From IMG/VR virus record IMGVR_UViG_3300037493_001565, positions 1-28,344 of that record: a stretch of 28,344 nt of DNA; one strand, 5' to 3'. The stretch comes from a virus. Positions 8,181-15,254 of the stretch are shown here, piece by piece. Within the stretch, counting starts at the first letter, position 1; the number at the start of each line of letters is the position of its first letter. Position numbers and translations under genes: made by a program. A model generated the notes under the pieces. That model searched no databases and was not told the DNA's origin. It saw nothing but the letters and a program-made list of their open reading frames with translations.

Positions 8181-8447
8181 TTAGGTGTAAATGATGATGA
8201 CGCTGCCGGTGGTCACGACCGTGAGGCCATTGTTGGCGGCGATGCCGTTACCGCCAAAGTGCACCGTGTCGCCTACCACCGCAGAGGCTTTGGTGTACAG
8301 CACAGTGCCGCTGCCAGCAGTAGCGTTGTCGTAAACTGTGACCGCGCCTGCGCCCGTAATGGACAAGCCAAAGAAGCCCGCCGGGGTGGGTTTGATAACG
8401 GTAGTGGTGTTGCTGACTAGCTGGTAGCCAAGTTTGTCGCACATCAT
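8181..8447 (-). CDS. Small beta-rich structural-type protein
   Basis: An 88-residue protein beginning MMCDKLGYQLVSN. It has alternating hydrophobic strands (TTTVIKPTPAGFFGLSITGA, VTVYDNATAG, VLYTKASAVVGDTVHFGGN) and ends TGSVIIIYT. The VTVYDN strand is common in small aquatic-phage proteins next to capsid genes. An AGGAG site lies 9 nt before the first of two consecutive ATGs. A strong hairpin (8483-8500) lies between it and the 68-residue gene. A head decoration or tail accessory role would fit composition and position but is unproven. Confidence 0.65.
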   Translation of the reverse strand: MMCDKLGYQLVSNTTTVIKPTPAGFFGLSITGAGAVTVYDNATAGSGTVLYTKASAVVGDTVHFGGNGIAANNGLTVVTTGSVIIIYT

Positions 8448-8482
8448 GATGGCGCTCTCCTAGGGGTGAGGTTAGTAAGGCA

Positions 8483-8500
8483 CCCCCGCCTGAGCGGGGG
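8483..8500 (-). terminator. GC hairpin between two small structural genes
   Basis: CCCCCGC and GCGGGGG form a 7-bp stem with a 4-nt loop, 9 nt after the stop of the 68-residue gene. No T-run follows on the minus strand. It is probably a weak terminator or an mRNA-stabilising end. Confidence 0.5.
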
Positions 8501-8508
8501 CGGCTAAA

Positions 8509-8715
8509 TTAGACCGTGACCGAGAGGGTCAGCACACCGGAGTTAGACCAGATAGCGCCCGCGACCAAGGGGTCAGCAGTTGGCAGGCCCGTCATTTTGA
8601 CTACGCCCGAAGCGGTCAAAGTGGTGGCTGCTACAGCGGCAGGTGTGACTGTGCCCAGAGCGCCCACAAAGCCATTGGTGGAATTGACTGGGCCGGAGAA
8701 GGTGGTTGATGCCAT
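8509..8715 (-). CDS. Small beta-rich structural-type protein (MASTTFSGPV start)
   Basis: A 68-residue protein starting MASTTFSGPVNSTNGFVGAL. I took ATG 8713-8715 because AAGGAA lies about 9 nt upstream; the longer frame starting at 8760 has no such site and begins in an unconserved-looking stretch. Its sequence, rich in Thr, Val, Ala and Gly, with SGVVKMTGLPTADPLVAGAI and a terminal VLTLSVTV, looks like a short fibre or decoration module. It is the first gene after the capsid gene's terminator-like hairpin pair and so may be expressed at a different level from capsid. Function unknown. Confidence 0.62.
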   Translation of the reverse strand: MASTTFSGPVNSTNGFVGALGTVTPAAVAATTLTASGVVKMTGLPTADPLVAGAIWSNSGVLTLSVTV

Positions 8716-8801
8716 GATATAAAGTTCCTTACATGCAAGTGTTGATGCGGCTGTCTGCATGTCGTCAGTCGGGGCGGGACTGTCAGACGCATCGGGATGA
8801 A

Positions 8802-8846
8802 CCCCTCTGGCGGAAAAGCCTCCCGACTGTTTCCAGAGGGGAGGCT
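8802..8846 (-). terminator. Paired alternative hairpins after the major capsid gene
   Basis: On the minus strand, AGCCTCCC and GGGAGGCT (8839-8846 and 8817-8824) form an 8-bp stem followed at once by TTTT, a terminator shape. A second stem, CCCCTCTGG with CCAGAGGGG (8833-8841 and 8802-8810), shares bases 8839-8841, so both cannot form together. This could reduce read-through from capsid into the small genes. Confidence 0.6.
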
Positions 8847-8869
8847 GATTAGGCTAGGCCTGCGGGGTA

Positions 8870-9784
8870 TTAGATACCAGCGGTGCCGTAGATGCCACGT
8901 GGGTCAGTCCAGCCGATTGTGTAACGCTCGGTGGCTTTGTAACGCATGGAGTCGGTTTCGAAGTCGCCTTCCATGGATTTCTCGAGACCACGACGCATCA
9001 ACAACTTCAAGCCATCAGGCGCATCAGTCTGAACCCACCAGGCAGTGCTGGAAGTGATACGAGACAGATTTGCTTGACCTTCAGCCAGCAAGCCCATGGA
9101 CTTAACGGGGTTGATGTCGTTGTCAGCTGTACCGCTACGCAGCACAGATTTCAACAGCACTTCGGCCTGGAACACGTTGCTGGGGCCAGCGACGATTTTC
9201 TTAGGTGTCAAGCGGATACGCTTGCCGTTGTTGTCAACAGCGTTGCGGATCTGGATGAGCATCTGTTCCAGCGAAGTTTGCGACAACGCGGCAGGTGTGG
9301 TCAACTGATTGCTGAACGAACCGCTAACGATCGGGTGATCAGTAGCGATGAGCGCCTTGCCGTCACCACCCAGGTACGCGCCGTTGAAGGCACGATTCAG
9401 GATGTTGGCTGCGAGGGTCTCTTTCGTTTCAATCAACGACTGAGCCAAGTGCTTGGCGTAGGTCTGACCGATACGGATGTGGTCGCCATCTTCAACGAGG
9501 ACCTTGGTCAAAGCGAAGGCCAAGCCATACACTTTGTACAGGTAACGTTGCAGGAACAACACACCACCGGACTGGTAAGTCACGGCCATACCGTCTGGCA
9601 GCTCAGGAGCAGCACCGAAGCCGTACAAGACGGGTTCTTCGTGGTAGTTACGTGGGATGCCTTTTTGCTCGCGGAAGACCGCTTTCCATTCGTCAGCACG
9701 TTGGTCGTAAACGCCGTCAAAGACTTCGTTCATGATGGGTTCGACGACGGAGCGGAAGTCCGTACTTCTCATTGGGGTAGCCAT
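8870..9784 (-). CDS. Major capsid protein (Mu gpT-like size and motifs)
   Basis: This 304-residue protein matches the size of Mu-type gpT coat proteins. Features: an N-terminal helical stretch (VEPIMNEVFDGVYDQRADEW), the loop-like LYGFGAAPELPDGMAVTYQS, then ALIATDHPIVSGSFSNQLTT (about residues 144-163), a phrase common in gpT-type capsids. IRLTPKKIVAGPSNVFQAEV and a C-terminal YTIGWTDPRGIYGTAGI follow. It should form the HK97-fold shell. The start has the best ribosome site in the block (AAGGAGG, 8 nt), as expected for the most abundant product. It follows the putative capsid accessory gene, and its end is followed by terminator-like hairpins (8802-8846). Confidence 0.83.
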   Translation of the reverse strand: MATPMRSTDFRSVVEPIMNEVFDGVYDQRADEWKAVFREQKGIPRNYHEEPVLYGFGAAPELPDGMAVTYQSGGVLFLQRYLYKVYGLAFALTKVLVEDGDHIRIGQTYAKHLAQSLIETKETLAANILNRAFNGAYLGGDGKALIATDHPIVSGSFSNQLTTPAALSQTSLEQMLIQIRNAVDNNGKRIRLTPKKIVAGPSNVFQAEVLLKSVLRSGTADNDINPVKSMGLLAEGQANLSRITSSTAWWVQTDAPDGLKLLMRRGLEKSMEGDFETDSMRYKATERYTIGWTDPRGIYGTAGI

Positions 9785-9797
9785 TTGTTAGCCCTCC

Positions 9798-10397
9798 TTA
9801 GATTGAGTTGACAGCTGCTTTGTAGCTGTGTTCGTTGATACGAACGATAGCTACGATGTAGGCGTCGGTGAGTGAATCTTTGATCTCGTTGCCGAAACCG
9901 GTGATCTGGAACTGGCCAGAGGTTGTTTGGATCACACCGAGCTGGGTTGTAGACAAACCAGTTTGTGTGGAGCCGCCTGGGGAGGCCACTGTCCAATCGC
10001 ACTCTTCACCCACTGCAGTTTGCATAGTAGTGGTGCCGGGTGTACCTGGATTAGTGTACTGAGCTTCGAACAAAGTCTCAGGATCATCCACCACCCAAGC
10101 AGTGATGTCAGTCGCAGTCGTGCCGGTAGGCCAGAAAGGGCTGATGGTAGGCTTGCCGCTGGCGTCATTGTACTGGCAACCGACAAAAATGCCGAGCAGT
10201 GCGATGCCGTCTGTGGTGCCTGAACGAGTACCGTCAGAAGTACCGAGTTGGATTGTACCCGCGTCAACGAGTTTAACGGGGTCACCGCTAAAGATGTTGG
10301 CAGCGTAGGTGCTTGCTACTGTGTAGGCTTTGGGGCGCATGTTGCCACTGTTGTGGAAACTCGCACGAAAGCCAAAAGGGGCGCTAGTCGATGACAT
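9798..10397 (-). CDS. Putative capsid accessory/decoration protein
   Basis: A 199-residue protein beginning MSSTSAPFGFRASFHNSG, with RPKAYTVASTYAANIFSGDP near the start and TQLGVIQTTSGQFQITGF towards the end. It is rich in Thr, Gly and Ser and predicted beta-rich. It sits 13 nt upstream of the major capsid gene. I recall similar proteins next to capsid genes of uncultured aquatic phages. A head decoration or capsid-stabilising protein is the likeliest role, by position and composition only. AAGGAA precedes ATG 10395-10397 by 7 nt. Alternative: a minor head protein. Confidence 0.65.
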   Translation of the reverse strand: MSSTSAPFGFRASFHNSGNMRPKAYTVASTYAANIFSGDPVKLVDAGTIQLGTSDGTRSGTTDGIALLGIFVGCQYNDASGKPTISPFWPTGTTATDITAWVVDDPETLFEAQYTNPGTPGTTTMQTAVGEECDWTVASPGGSTQTGLSTTQLGVIQTTSGQFQITGFGNEIKDSLTDAYIVAIVRINEHSYKAAVNSI

Positions 10398-10437
10398 GAG
10401 CTTATTCCTTATTGGAAGGGGTTGAACATATTACACA

Positions 10438-10968
10438 TCAGGTCAACTCGAATTGAGCCGACCTGTTTTGTCCTAATTCCGAGTTGCCATCGCCACGTAC
10501 CAAGTTTGTCTTAGATGCTCGGGCCTGCTGGTCCATGAATTCAGCAGTGTCGGTCAGCTTCTCTTCTTCGCGCATCGGAGCATCGTGGTGAGCTTCCTTC
10601 ATGTACTTTTCGTAGAGACTGATCGGCAGCTTAAAAGCTAGCATCTCATTAACCCCGATGAATCCTACCCAGTCGCCGGTTTTAACGGCTGCGTATTCCC
10701 AGCCCGGAACGTCTTCGGGCTTTACGGCTGTGTAGCCCAGGCGCATACGCGTCTGGATAGAGTCACGAGGGTTAGTCGTGGTAAGCCAGCACAAGTGCCA
10801 GCCGGGTATCTTCGGCAAGTCCGGTAGGGAGGACTGGAAAAACTGTTGGCGAAACATTTCAACCCGCTCATCATCAGACAGCTCACGATTTTCAGAAGTC
10901 GTGCGATCCTGCACAACACGGTTATCGCGGTTATCACCAGCGGATTTCTTTAAACGTTCATCAGACAT
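10438..10968 (-). CDS. Conserved hypothetical protein between scaffold and capsid genes
   Basis: The product is 176 residues, MSDERLKKSAGDNRDNRVVQ onwards. I chose the second ATG (10966-10968): AAGGAG lies 7 nt upstream of it but only 1 nt before the first ATG at 10974. A charged N-terminal 45 residues precedes a compact core with PGWHLCWLTTTNPRDSIQTR and MRLGYTAVKPEDVPGWEYAA, then a charged tail. I recall this W-rich core in the same position in related uncultured phages, with no assigned role. It lies between scaffold and capsid accessory genes, so an assembly role is possible. Confidence 0.68.
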   Translation of the reverse strand: MSDERLKKSAGDNRDNRVVQDRTTSENRELSDDERVEMFRQQFFQSSLPDLPKIPGWHLCWLTTTNPRDSIQTRMRLGYTAVKPEDVPGWEYAAVKTGDWVGFIGVNEMLAFKLPISLYEKYMKEAHHDAPMREEEKLTDTAEFMDQQARASKTNLVRGDGNSELGQNRSAQFELT

Positions 10969-11001
10969 ACACATGCTCCTTCAGCAATTAAGTGAATTAT
11001 A

Positions 11002-11020
11002 GGGCCAATTCATCTGGCCC
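11002..11020 (-). terminator. Small hairpin after the scaffold gene
   Basis: GGGCCA and TGGCCC form a 6-bp stem with a 7-nt loop, followed on the minus strand by TATAATT. It lies in the gap between scaffold and the next gene. The tail is poor in T, so terminator strength is doubtful; the TATAAT could instead be a -10 element, but no matching -35 is visible. Confidence 0.35.
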
Positions 11021-11026
11021 GCCAAA

Positions 11027-11977
11027 TTAAGATTTGTTGTTGCGGTCATATTCCGCGTAACGCTTGACATATTTCATCCGCAACGTGGCATCGTCCCACA
11101 CTCCGGCGTCAATCAGAGCCTGCTTGCGCTCGGGGCTGACGTAGATCTCTTTACGTGTGGAAGCCGGTGCATGTTCACGCCCTGAGCCAATTGCTGGGCC
11201 ACCGCGTGAGACACGCTCGGGGGCTTCGGCTTTGGCGGGGGCGAACTTCTCGGGCAACCGGCGAGCAGCGCGTTTGTTCAGCTCGGCCCAGTACTCTTCA
11301 GTCTTCGGGTCGTAACCGTCTTTTGAGAGTGCTTGGTCGATAGCCAACACGATGGCGGAGTCTTCGTCACGGCCTTGCGGGTCATACCATTTGTTCTCTT
11401 TCAAGAACCCTTGGGCATGCTGCATGGTCATGTCGTCGATGCCGTTGTTAGCGGGGGCACGCGGGGCGGCTGCGTTCTGCTTGACAGCGTTGAGCTGCTG
11501 GGCTTTTTGCATTGCCTGGTCACGGTAGCGCATAGCCTGAGCGACGTCATCACCATTACCTACAGCTACCGCCTTGGCGATGACTTTTTCAGCCATGTCG
11601 ACTTCATTCATCGCCCCGCGCAACTGTGCGTCCAGGTTGTTGAGGTCAGTCTGATGAGCGCGTTGCTCTTGCGCGGACATGCGGCGTTCGAGTTCGTCGT
11701 TGCGCTTACGCAGGAAGTCAAGCTCGGTCTTGTCCCGAGTGATGGCTTTGTCCCGGCGCTCTTTACGCTCGAGCTTTTCAAGACGTCGGCGTTCGCGAAT
11801 CGCATCGCGTTCGTCATCAGTCTCGTCGGTGTTCTTGGTGGCGCGTTCGTCTTCGTCGTGGTCATCTTCGTCGGAGGCCTCCGCGGATTCAACTTTCTTT
11901 TTGAATTCGGGGTTGTCTTCGACGATCGTGATTTCTTCGTTCTGAACGTCGTCAGATTCTTTTAGTAAGTCAGCCAT
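11027..11977 (-). CDS. Scaffolding-type protein (acidic, coiled coil)
   Basis: This 316-residue highly charged protein has no Cys and few aromatic residues. The N-terminal ~75 residues are very acidic (DEDDHDEDERATKNTDETDD). A long predicted coiled coil follows (RERRRLEKLERKERRDKAI ... ELDFLRKRNDELERRMSAQE), then a helical Gln/Ala region. The C-terminal part is basic and ends KYVKRYAEYDRNNKS. This layout (acidic head, coiled coil, basic tail), its position between portal and capsid genes, and its length all fit an internal scaffolding protein that templates procapsid assembly and then leaves. The ribosome site is AAAGGAG, 7 nt before ATG 11975-11977. It is followed by a small hairpin (11002-11020). 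Confidence 0.75.
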   Translation of the reverse strand: MADLLKESDDVQNEEITIVEDNPEFKKKVESAEASDEDDHDEDERATKNTDETDDERDAIRERRRLEKLERKERRDKAITRDKTELDFLRKRNDELERRMSAQEQRAHQTDLNNLDAQLRGAMNEVDMAEKVIAKAVAVGNGDDVAQAMRYRDQAMQKAQQLNAVKQNAAAPRAPANNGIDDMTMQHAQGFLKENKWYDPQGRDEDSAIVLAIDQALSKDGYDPKTEEYWAELNKRAARRLPEKFAPAKAEAPERVSRGGPAIGSGREHAPASTRKEIYVSPERKQALIDAGVWDDATLRMKYVKRYAEYDRNNKS

Positions 11978-11990
11978 GAGTCATCTCCTT

Positions 11991-12392
11991 TCAGATGAAT
12001 GCACGAATGGACAACGGATCAACCTCTACGCGGCCAATGATGTCCAAATCGTTAAAGATTACAAACAGTGCGGCTTCACCATTCGGTAAGTTCACTTCCC
12101 AGCGGTCGCCGCCGTATTTTGCAACACGAACGTAATCGCCTTCTTTGCACCAGGAGCCCTCGGGCCAACTGTCCATGGTGTTACGGTTCTTGAATGCCAG
12201 TGGGCCAACCGAGACTACCTTGGCAATCTGTGTGTTCCACTTCTCCGTATCTTTAGTCCCACTGTCCAGAATGATGCCCGACGCGGTGCGTTGTTTAGGG
12301 CTACGAATCTGAACCAGAACACGGCTACCGAATGGCTGAATACCGGCATTTACTGCCGGGAAAGCCTCCGCAATTGCGTTCTCATAGGTCAT
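11991..12392 (-). CDS. GroES-like co-chaperonin (Cpn10 fold)
   Basis: The product has about 133 residues from ATG 12390-12392 (MTYENAIAEAFPAV...). The core has the Cpn10 pattern: FGSRVLVQIRSPKQRTASGI (first strand, then a loop in the mobile-loop position), IAKVVSVGPLAFKNRN, and EGDYVRVAKYGGDRWEV. It would replace or supplement host GroES and work with host GroEL in folding capsid proteins, as T4 gp31 does. No GroEL is in the window. It is longer than bacterial GroES (about 97 residues), with extensions at both ends. An alternative ATG at 12413 adds seven residues. It overlaps the upstream small gene by 11 nt. Confidence 0.8.
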   Translation of the reverse strand: MTYENAIAEAFPAVNAGIQPFGSRVLVQIRSPKQRTASGIILDSGTKDTEKWNTQIAKVVSVGPLAFKNRNTMDSWPEGSWCKEGDYVRVAKYGGDRWEVNLPNGEAALFVIFNDLDIIGRVEVDPLSIRAFI

Positions 12393-12579
12393 TGTCACTG
12401 TGCTTCTCCTCATCAAGGATTGAAAAAAGTATGTTAAGTGCAGCCTCGTAGCCAGCTACAAGACCGACGCGATGCCCATACTCGAAAGCATCGCGGTTTT
12501 GGGGTCGCTTGAGTGCATCAAGCGCAAAGGAGGCCTGCTCAGCCTTGAGGCGGTTGAGCAGCGCGGTGGCTACGTTCAC
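12382..12579 (-). CDS. Small conserved hypothetical protein (GTG start)
   Basis: A 65-residue helical protein: NVATALLNRLKAEQASFALD, then RDAFEYGHRVGLVAGYEAAL, ending EEKHSDNDL. The YGHRVG...AGYEAA segment recalls a small protein found near GroES or portal genes of related phages. The start is GTG (12577-12579), accepted because it overlaps the stop of the 44-residue gene as GTGA; no Shine-Dalgarno is seen, so translation likely depends on coupling. Its end overlaps the co-chaperonin start. Function unknown. Confidence 0.65.
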   Translation of the reverse strand: MNVATALLNRLKAEQASFALDALKRPQNRDAFEYGHRVGLVAGYEAALNILFSILDEEKHSDNDL

Positions 12580-12710
12580 GCAGGCGTTTTAGGGGTGCCA
12601 GGTGCAGCCGGCAGGGTCTGGCCCGTTACGGGTTGCCCCGCCGCCATGCGGTGGTGTTGTTTGACCAAAGCGCCGGTCATCGGCACGGGGGTGTTGTTAG
12701 GTGTAGGCAT
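12576..12710 (-). CDS. 44-residue Pro/Thr-rich small protein
   Basis: A short gene between portal and the 65-residue gene, starting ATG 12708-12710 with AAGGAA 5 nt upstream. The product begins MPTPNNTPVPMTGALVKQHH, followed by a Pro/Thr/Ala-rich tail ending KTPA. It overlaps the next gene by GTGA, and the gap to portal is only 16 nt, so without it there would be an unexplained 147-nt hole in a packed operon. Low complexity makes it hard to assign; it may be a linker-like virion component or a coupling leader. No transmembrane segment. Confidence 0.55.
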   Translation of the reverse strand: MPTPNNTPVPMTGALVKQHHRMAAGQPVTGQTLPAAPGTPKTPA

Positions 12711-12726
12711 GAGAGTTCCTTAAGAG

Positions 12727-15240
12727 TTAAGAGCCGGGGTTAATACCCGTGCCGGTGCTGACTGCTACCTTCTCGCCACTCGCGATTTCAGCAGCCGCCA
12801 AGCGCAGCGCGGTGTTGTTGTCATCAATGTTCATCTGATAACGAACCTGAGTTTCCAGCTGTGTGCGCTCGTTGTCGCTCTGCTGGCGCAGCATCTCAGT
12901 CTGCATGTCTTGAGAGGCTTTCTGTTGAGCGGCCTGCTGAGCTTGTTGCAGTTTGACCTGCTCGAGCTGTGCACGCTGCTGTGAGTCAGCCTGTTGGAAC
13001 TGCAACCGCGCCTGATCAGCCTGCGCACGCTGTTGCAGGGCTTGCTGCTGGGACTGGATGTTCATCTGTGCGACCTGGATAGAGTTGTCCGGCGGCATAG
13101 GTGGTTGAGGCTTGAATTGCTGAGCGGCTTGGTCGATCTGAGCCAACGTCTGTGCGAACCCACCGAGTTGTTGCTCGATGACCTGCTGCACTTGAAGGAT
13201 TATCTTCATCTGCTCGGAGGCTTCGGACTCAATCAGCTCTTCTTTTTCAGCGCCCTGCACAGCCTCGTGAGCTTCGGTCAGGTAGTAGTTGAGCAGGTGA
13301 TCGCGCAGGTGAGTGGCGATGGGGTACATGAAGGTGCGAGCGATGACCGGGTTTTGCCCGAACAACGGCGACTGTAGGAACGCCATGTGCACCTTGAGGT
13401 GGGTGATGTGGTCTTGCTTGGGCATAACGTACACCGGGCGACCCATGGTAGCGGCGACGTTCTCGCTGACGGGGTCGACGTTCTCGTCACCGGCTTTGGG
13501 CTGGAGTACGTCGTTCTCGTCGAGCTTCATGCTACGCAGGAACATCTCCTCCACCTTGCGCTGATCATACAGCTGGGGCATCATGGCGGAGCGTTGCAAC
13601 AGGGCTTGCACCTGCGCAAAACGCTGTGTCTCGCTGAAGATTGCAGGGTCGCTTACGGGTACGATGTCCAGGGGGCCGTCAAAGTCCGAGGGCTTGATGT
13701 CGAGGTCACCGGCTTGGGCCTTGATGTCTTCCTCAGTCAGGTAAGCCGAGTTGAGCCGGTGAATGATCTTGAACACCCGACCCATGGAGCTATGCAACCG
13801 CGAGTGAATGGACGAGAACACGACCATCCCTTGCTCGATGAGCGCCATGGTGGTGCCCACGGGCATGTTGGGGTTCTGGTCGCTGAGCTTCTCAAACGAG
13901 GTCTGCACCACGCCTTTGCCCGCGTCAACCAGGAAGCCCAACAGCTGAAACAGCACCGGACTCGGGCCGTTAAAGGGGATAGGCATGGCGAGCTTGCGGA
14001 TGTCATCCACGAGCGCCCCACCTTCCATCTCCACGACTTCAGTCGGCTGGAGGTTGATGGTCTGCCCGCCGGGGCCACCTTTCAACTTCAACAGCGTAGG
14101 TATGTTCTGAATGTGGGCGCTGTCCATGAGGGCTCGCAGGGCTCCGGTAGCCGCACCGCTGATACCACCAATCATGTGGGTCAAGCCGATGGGGTACGCG
14201 CCACGCCATGGCACGAACGGGAACTCCACAATGGAGTCCAGCTCCTTGCGCATTTCGTCTTCAGGCTCCCAGTTGCGGTACAAGCTGAGGGCTTTGCCGC
14301 TGGACTTGTCCAGGCTCAGAACGTAAGGTTCAACCCCGTCACCGAAGTCCAAGTGTGTATAGACCTCAAAGATCGTACGGAGCCCGTCCTCATTGTAAGA
14401 GGTGTCCTTACGGCCTTCGATTTTGTCGTTGGCGATGGTTGACTTGCTGTATTCAATGTCGCTGGCAGAGCCCACGTCGACGTCGATGTACATACCGGCC
14501 TTGACCCGGCGCGAGTACTCCATCTTGGTGACGTACTGCACGTGCGTCTTGCGCTCGGAGGTGTAGAAGTTGGTGGCCGCAAAGGGCAGGTAGATGTCAT
14601 CAATGGGGATGAACTCAGCCGTGGGCCGGTGCCATTGCTGCGACCAGATGAGCTTCATGTACTGCGCACCGCCCAGGGGTAGTTGCGTGCTGAGCTGTTC
14701 CAGTTCGCCCCTGAACTCGGGCATCTGCTCGGTGGCCTGCCAGTTCATGAAGTCGGCTTTGCGTTCAGCCTTTTCTAGCTTCTCTTTGTCATGAATGCCG
14801 ACGATCTTAGTCTTGACGGGGCCGTTGGCGGGAAACATCTCCTTCATGACCCGTGCGGAGAAGTCTACGCAGGCCTCGATGAGCATCGGGTGCACGACCT
14901 TAGTGGCTCCGGAGAACTGAGCGCCACCGGGGGCGTCGTCACCCATGCCCGTGCGGCGTAAGCCTTCCTCGTAGAGCTTGTCGCGCTTCTCACGGGCTTC
15001 TTTGTCGCGTTCGATCTTGTCGAGCAGGTCGCTGACCGCATCACGCAGGTCGGACTGGTCGACGTCGTCTACGATGTTGGCGAAGTGCTCACGGTTGAGG
15101 GCGTGGTCTTGTTCGTCCTTGAGACGAATGACCGCACCACCGTCTTCGGTGTCTTCAACGTCGTTGTCTTCTTCGACGAGTTCCAGCATTTCGCCTTTGG
15201 CTTCGTCTTCGTTATCTTCGAGGTTCATTTGGTCCGCCAT
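12727..15240 (-). CDS. Portal protein
   Basis: This 837-residue protein starts with a very acidic stretch (about residues 5-45). The portal core follows, with RTGMGDDAPGGAQFSGATKV, VHPMLIEACVDFSARVMKEM and FPANGPVKTKIVG in the N-terminal third, as in large podoviral portals. FEKLSDQNPNMPVGTTMALI and VYVMPKQDHITHLKVHMAF are later landmarks. The last ~120 residues are a Gln-rich coiled coil (QQQALQQRAQADQARLQFQQ), which may form the barrel. It makes the dodecameric vertex ring through which DNA is pumped. AGGAG lies 6 nt before ATG 15238-15240. It follows the PcfJ-containing gene by 14 nt. Confidence 0.88.
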   Translation of the reverse strand: MADQMNLEDNEDEAKGEMLELVEEDNDVEDTEDGGAVIRLKDEQDHALNREHFANIVDDVDQSDLRDAVSDLLDKIERDKEAREKRDKLYEEGLRRTGMGDDAPGGAQFSGATKVVHPMLIEACVDFSARVMKEMFPANGPVKTKIVGIHDKEKLEKAERKADFMNWQATEQMPEFRGELEQLSTQLPLGGAQYMKLIWSQQWHRPTAEFIPIDDIYLPFAATNFYTSERKTHVQYVTKMEYSRRVKAGMYIDVDVGSASDIEYSKSTIANDKIEGRKDTSYNEDGLRTIFEVYTHLDFGDGVEPYVLSLDKSSGKALSLYRNWEPEDEMRKELDSIVEFPFVPWRGAYPIGLTHMIGGISGAATGALRALMDSAHIQNIPTLLKLKGGPGGQTINLQPTEVVEMEGGALVDDIRKLAMPIPFNGPSPVLFQLLGFLVDAGKGVVQTSFEKLSDQNPNMPVGTTMALIEQGMVVFSSIHSRLHSSMGRVFKIIHRLNSAYLTEEDIKAQAGDLDIKPSDFDGPLDIVPVSDPAIFSETQRFAQVQALLQRSAMMPQLYDQRKVEEMFLRSMKLDENDVLQPKAGDENVDPVSENVAATMGRPVYVMPKQDHITHLKVHMAFLQSPLFGQNPVIARTFMYPIATHLRDHLLNYYLTEAHEAVQGAEKEELIESEASEQMKIILQVQQVIEQQLGGFAQTLAQIDQAAQQFKPQPPMPPDNSIQVAQMNIQSQQQALQQRAQADQARLQFQQADSQQRAQLEQVKLQQAQQAAQQKASQDMQTEMLRQQSDNERTQLETQVRYQMNIDDNNTALRLAAAEIASGEKVAVSTGTGINPGS

Positions 15241-15254
15241 TCGGAGCTCCTAAT

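Noticed and set aside
9074-9811. 245-codon plus-strand frame opposite the major capsid gene
   Set aside because: It is antisense to a confident capsid gene and has no recognisable domains. Long antisense frames are expected in GC-balanced coding DNA.
11333-11965. 210-codon plus-strand hydrophobic frame opposite the scaffold gene
   Set aside because: Its Val/Phe-rich translation is the complement of the acidic, Asp/Glu/Lys-rich scaffold sequence, not a real membrane protein.
13387-14442. 351-codon plus-strand frame opposite the portal gene
   Set aside because: It mirrors a well-supported portal reading frame; the translation is compositionally odd with no motifs and there is no ribosome site.
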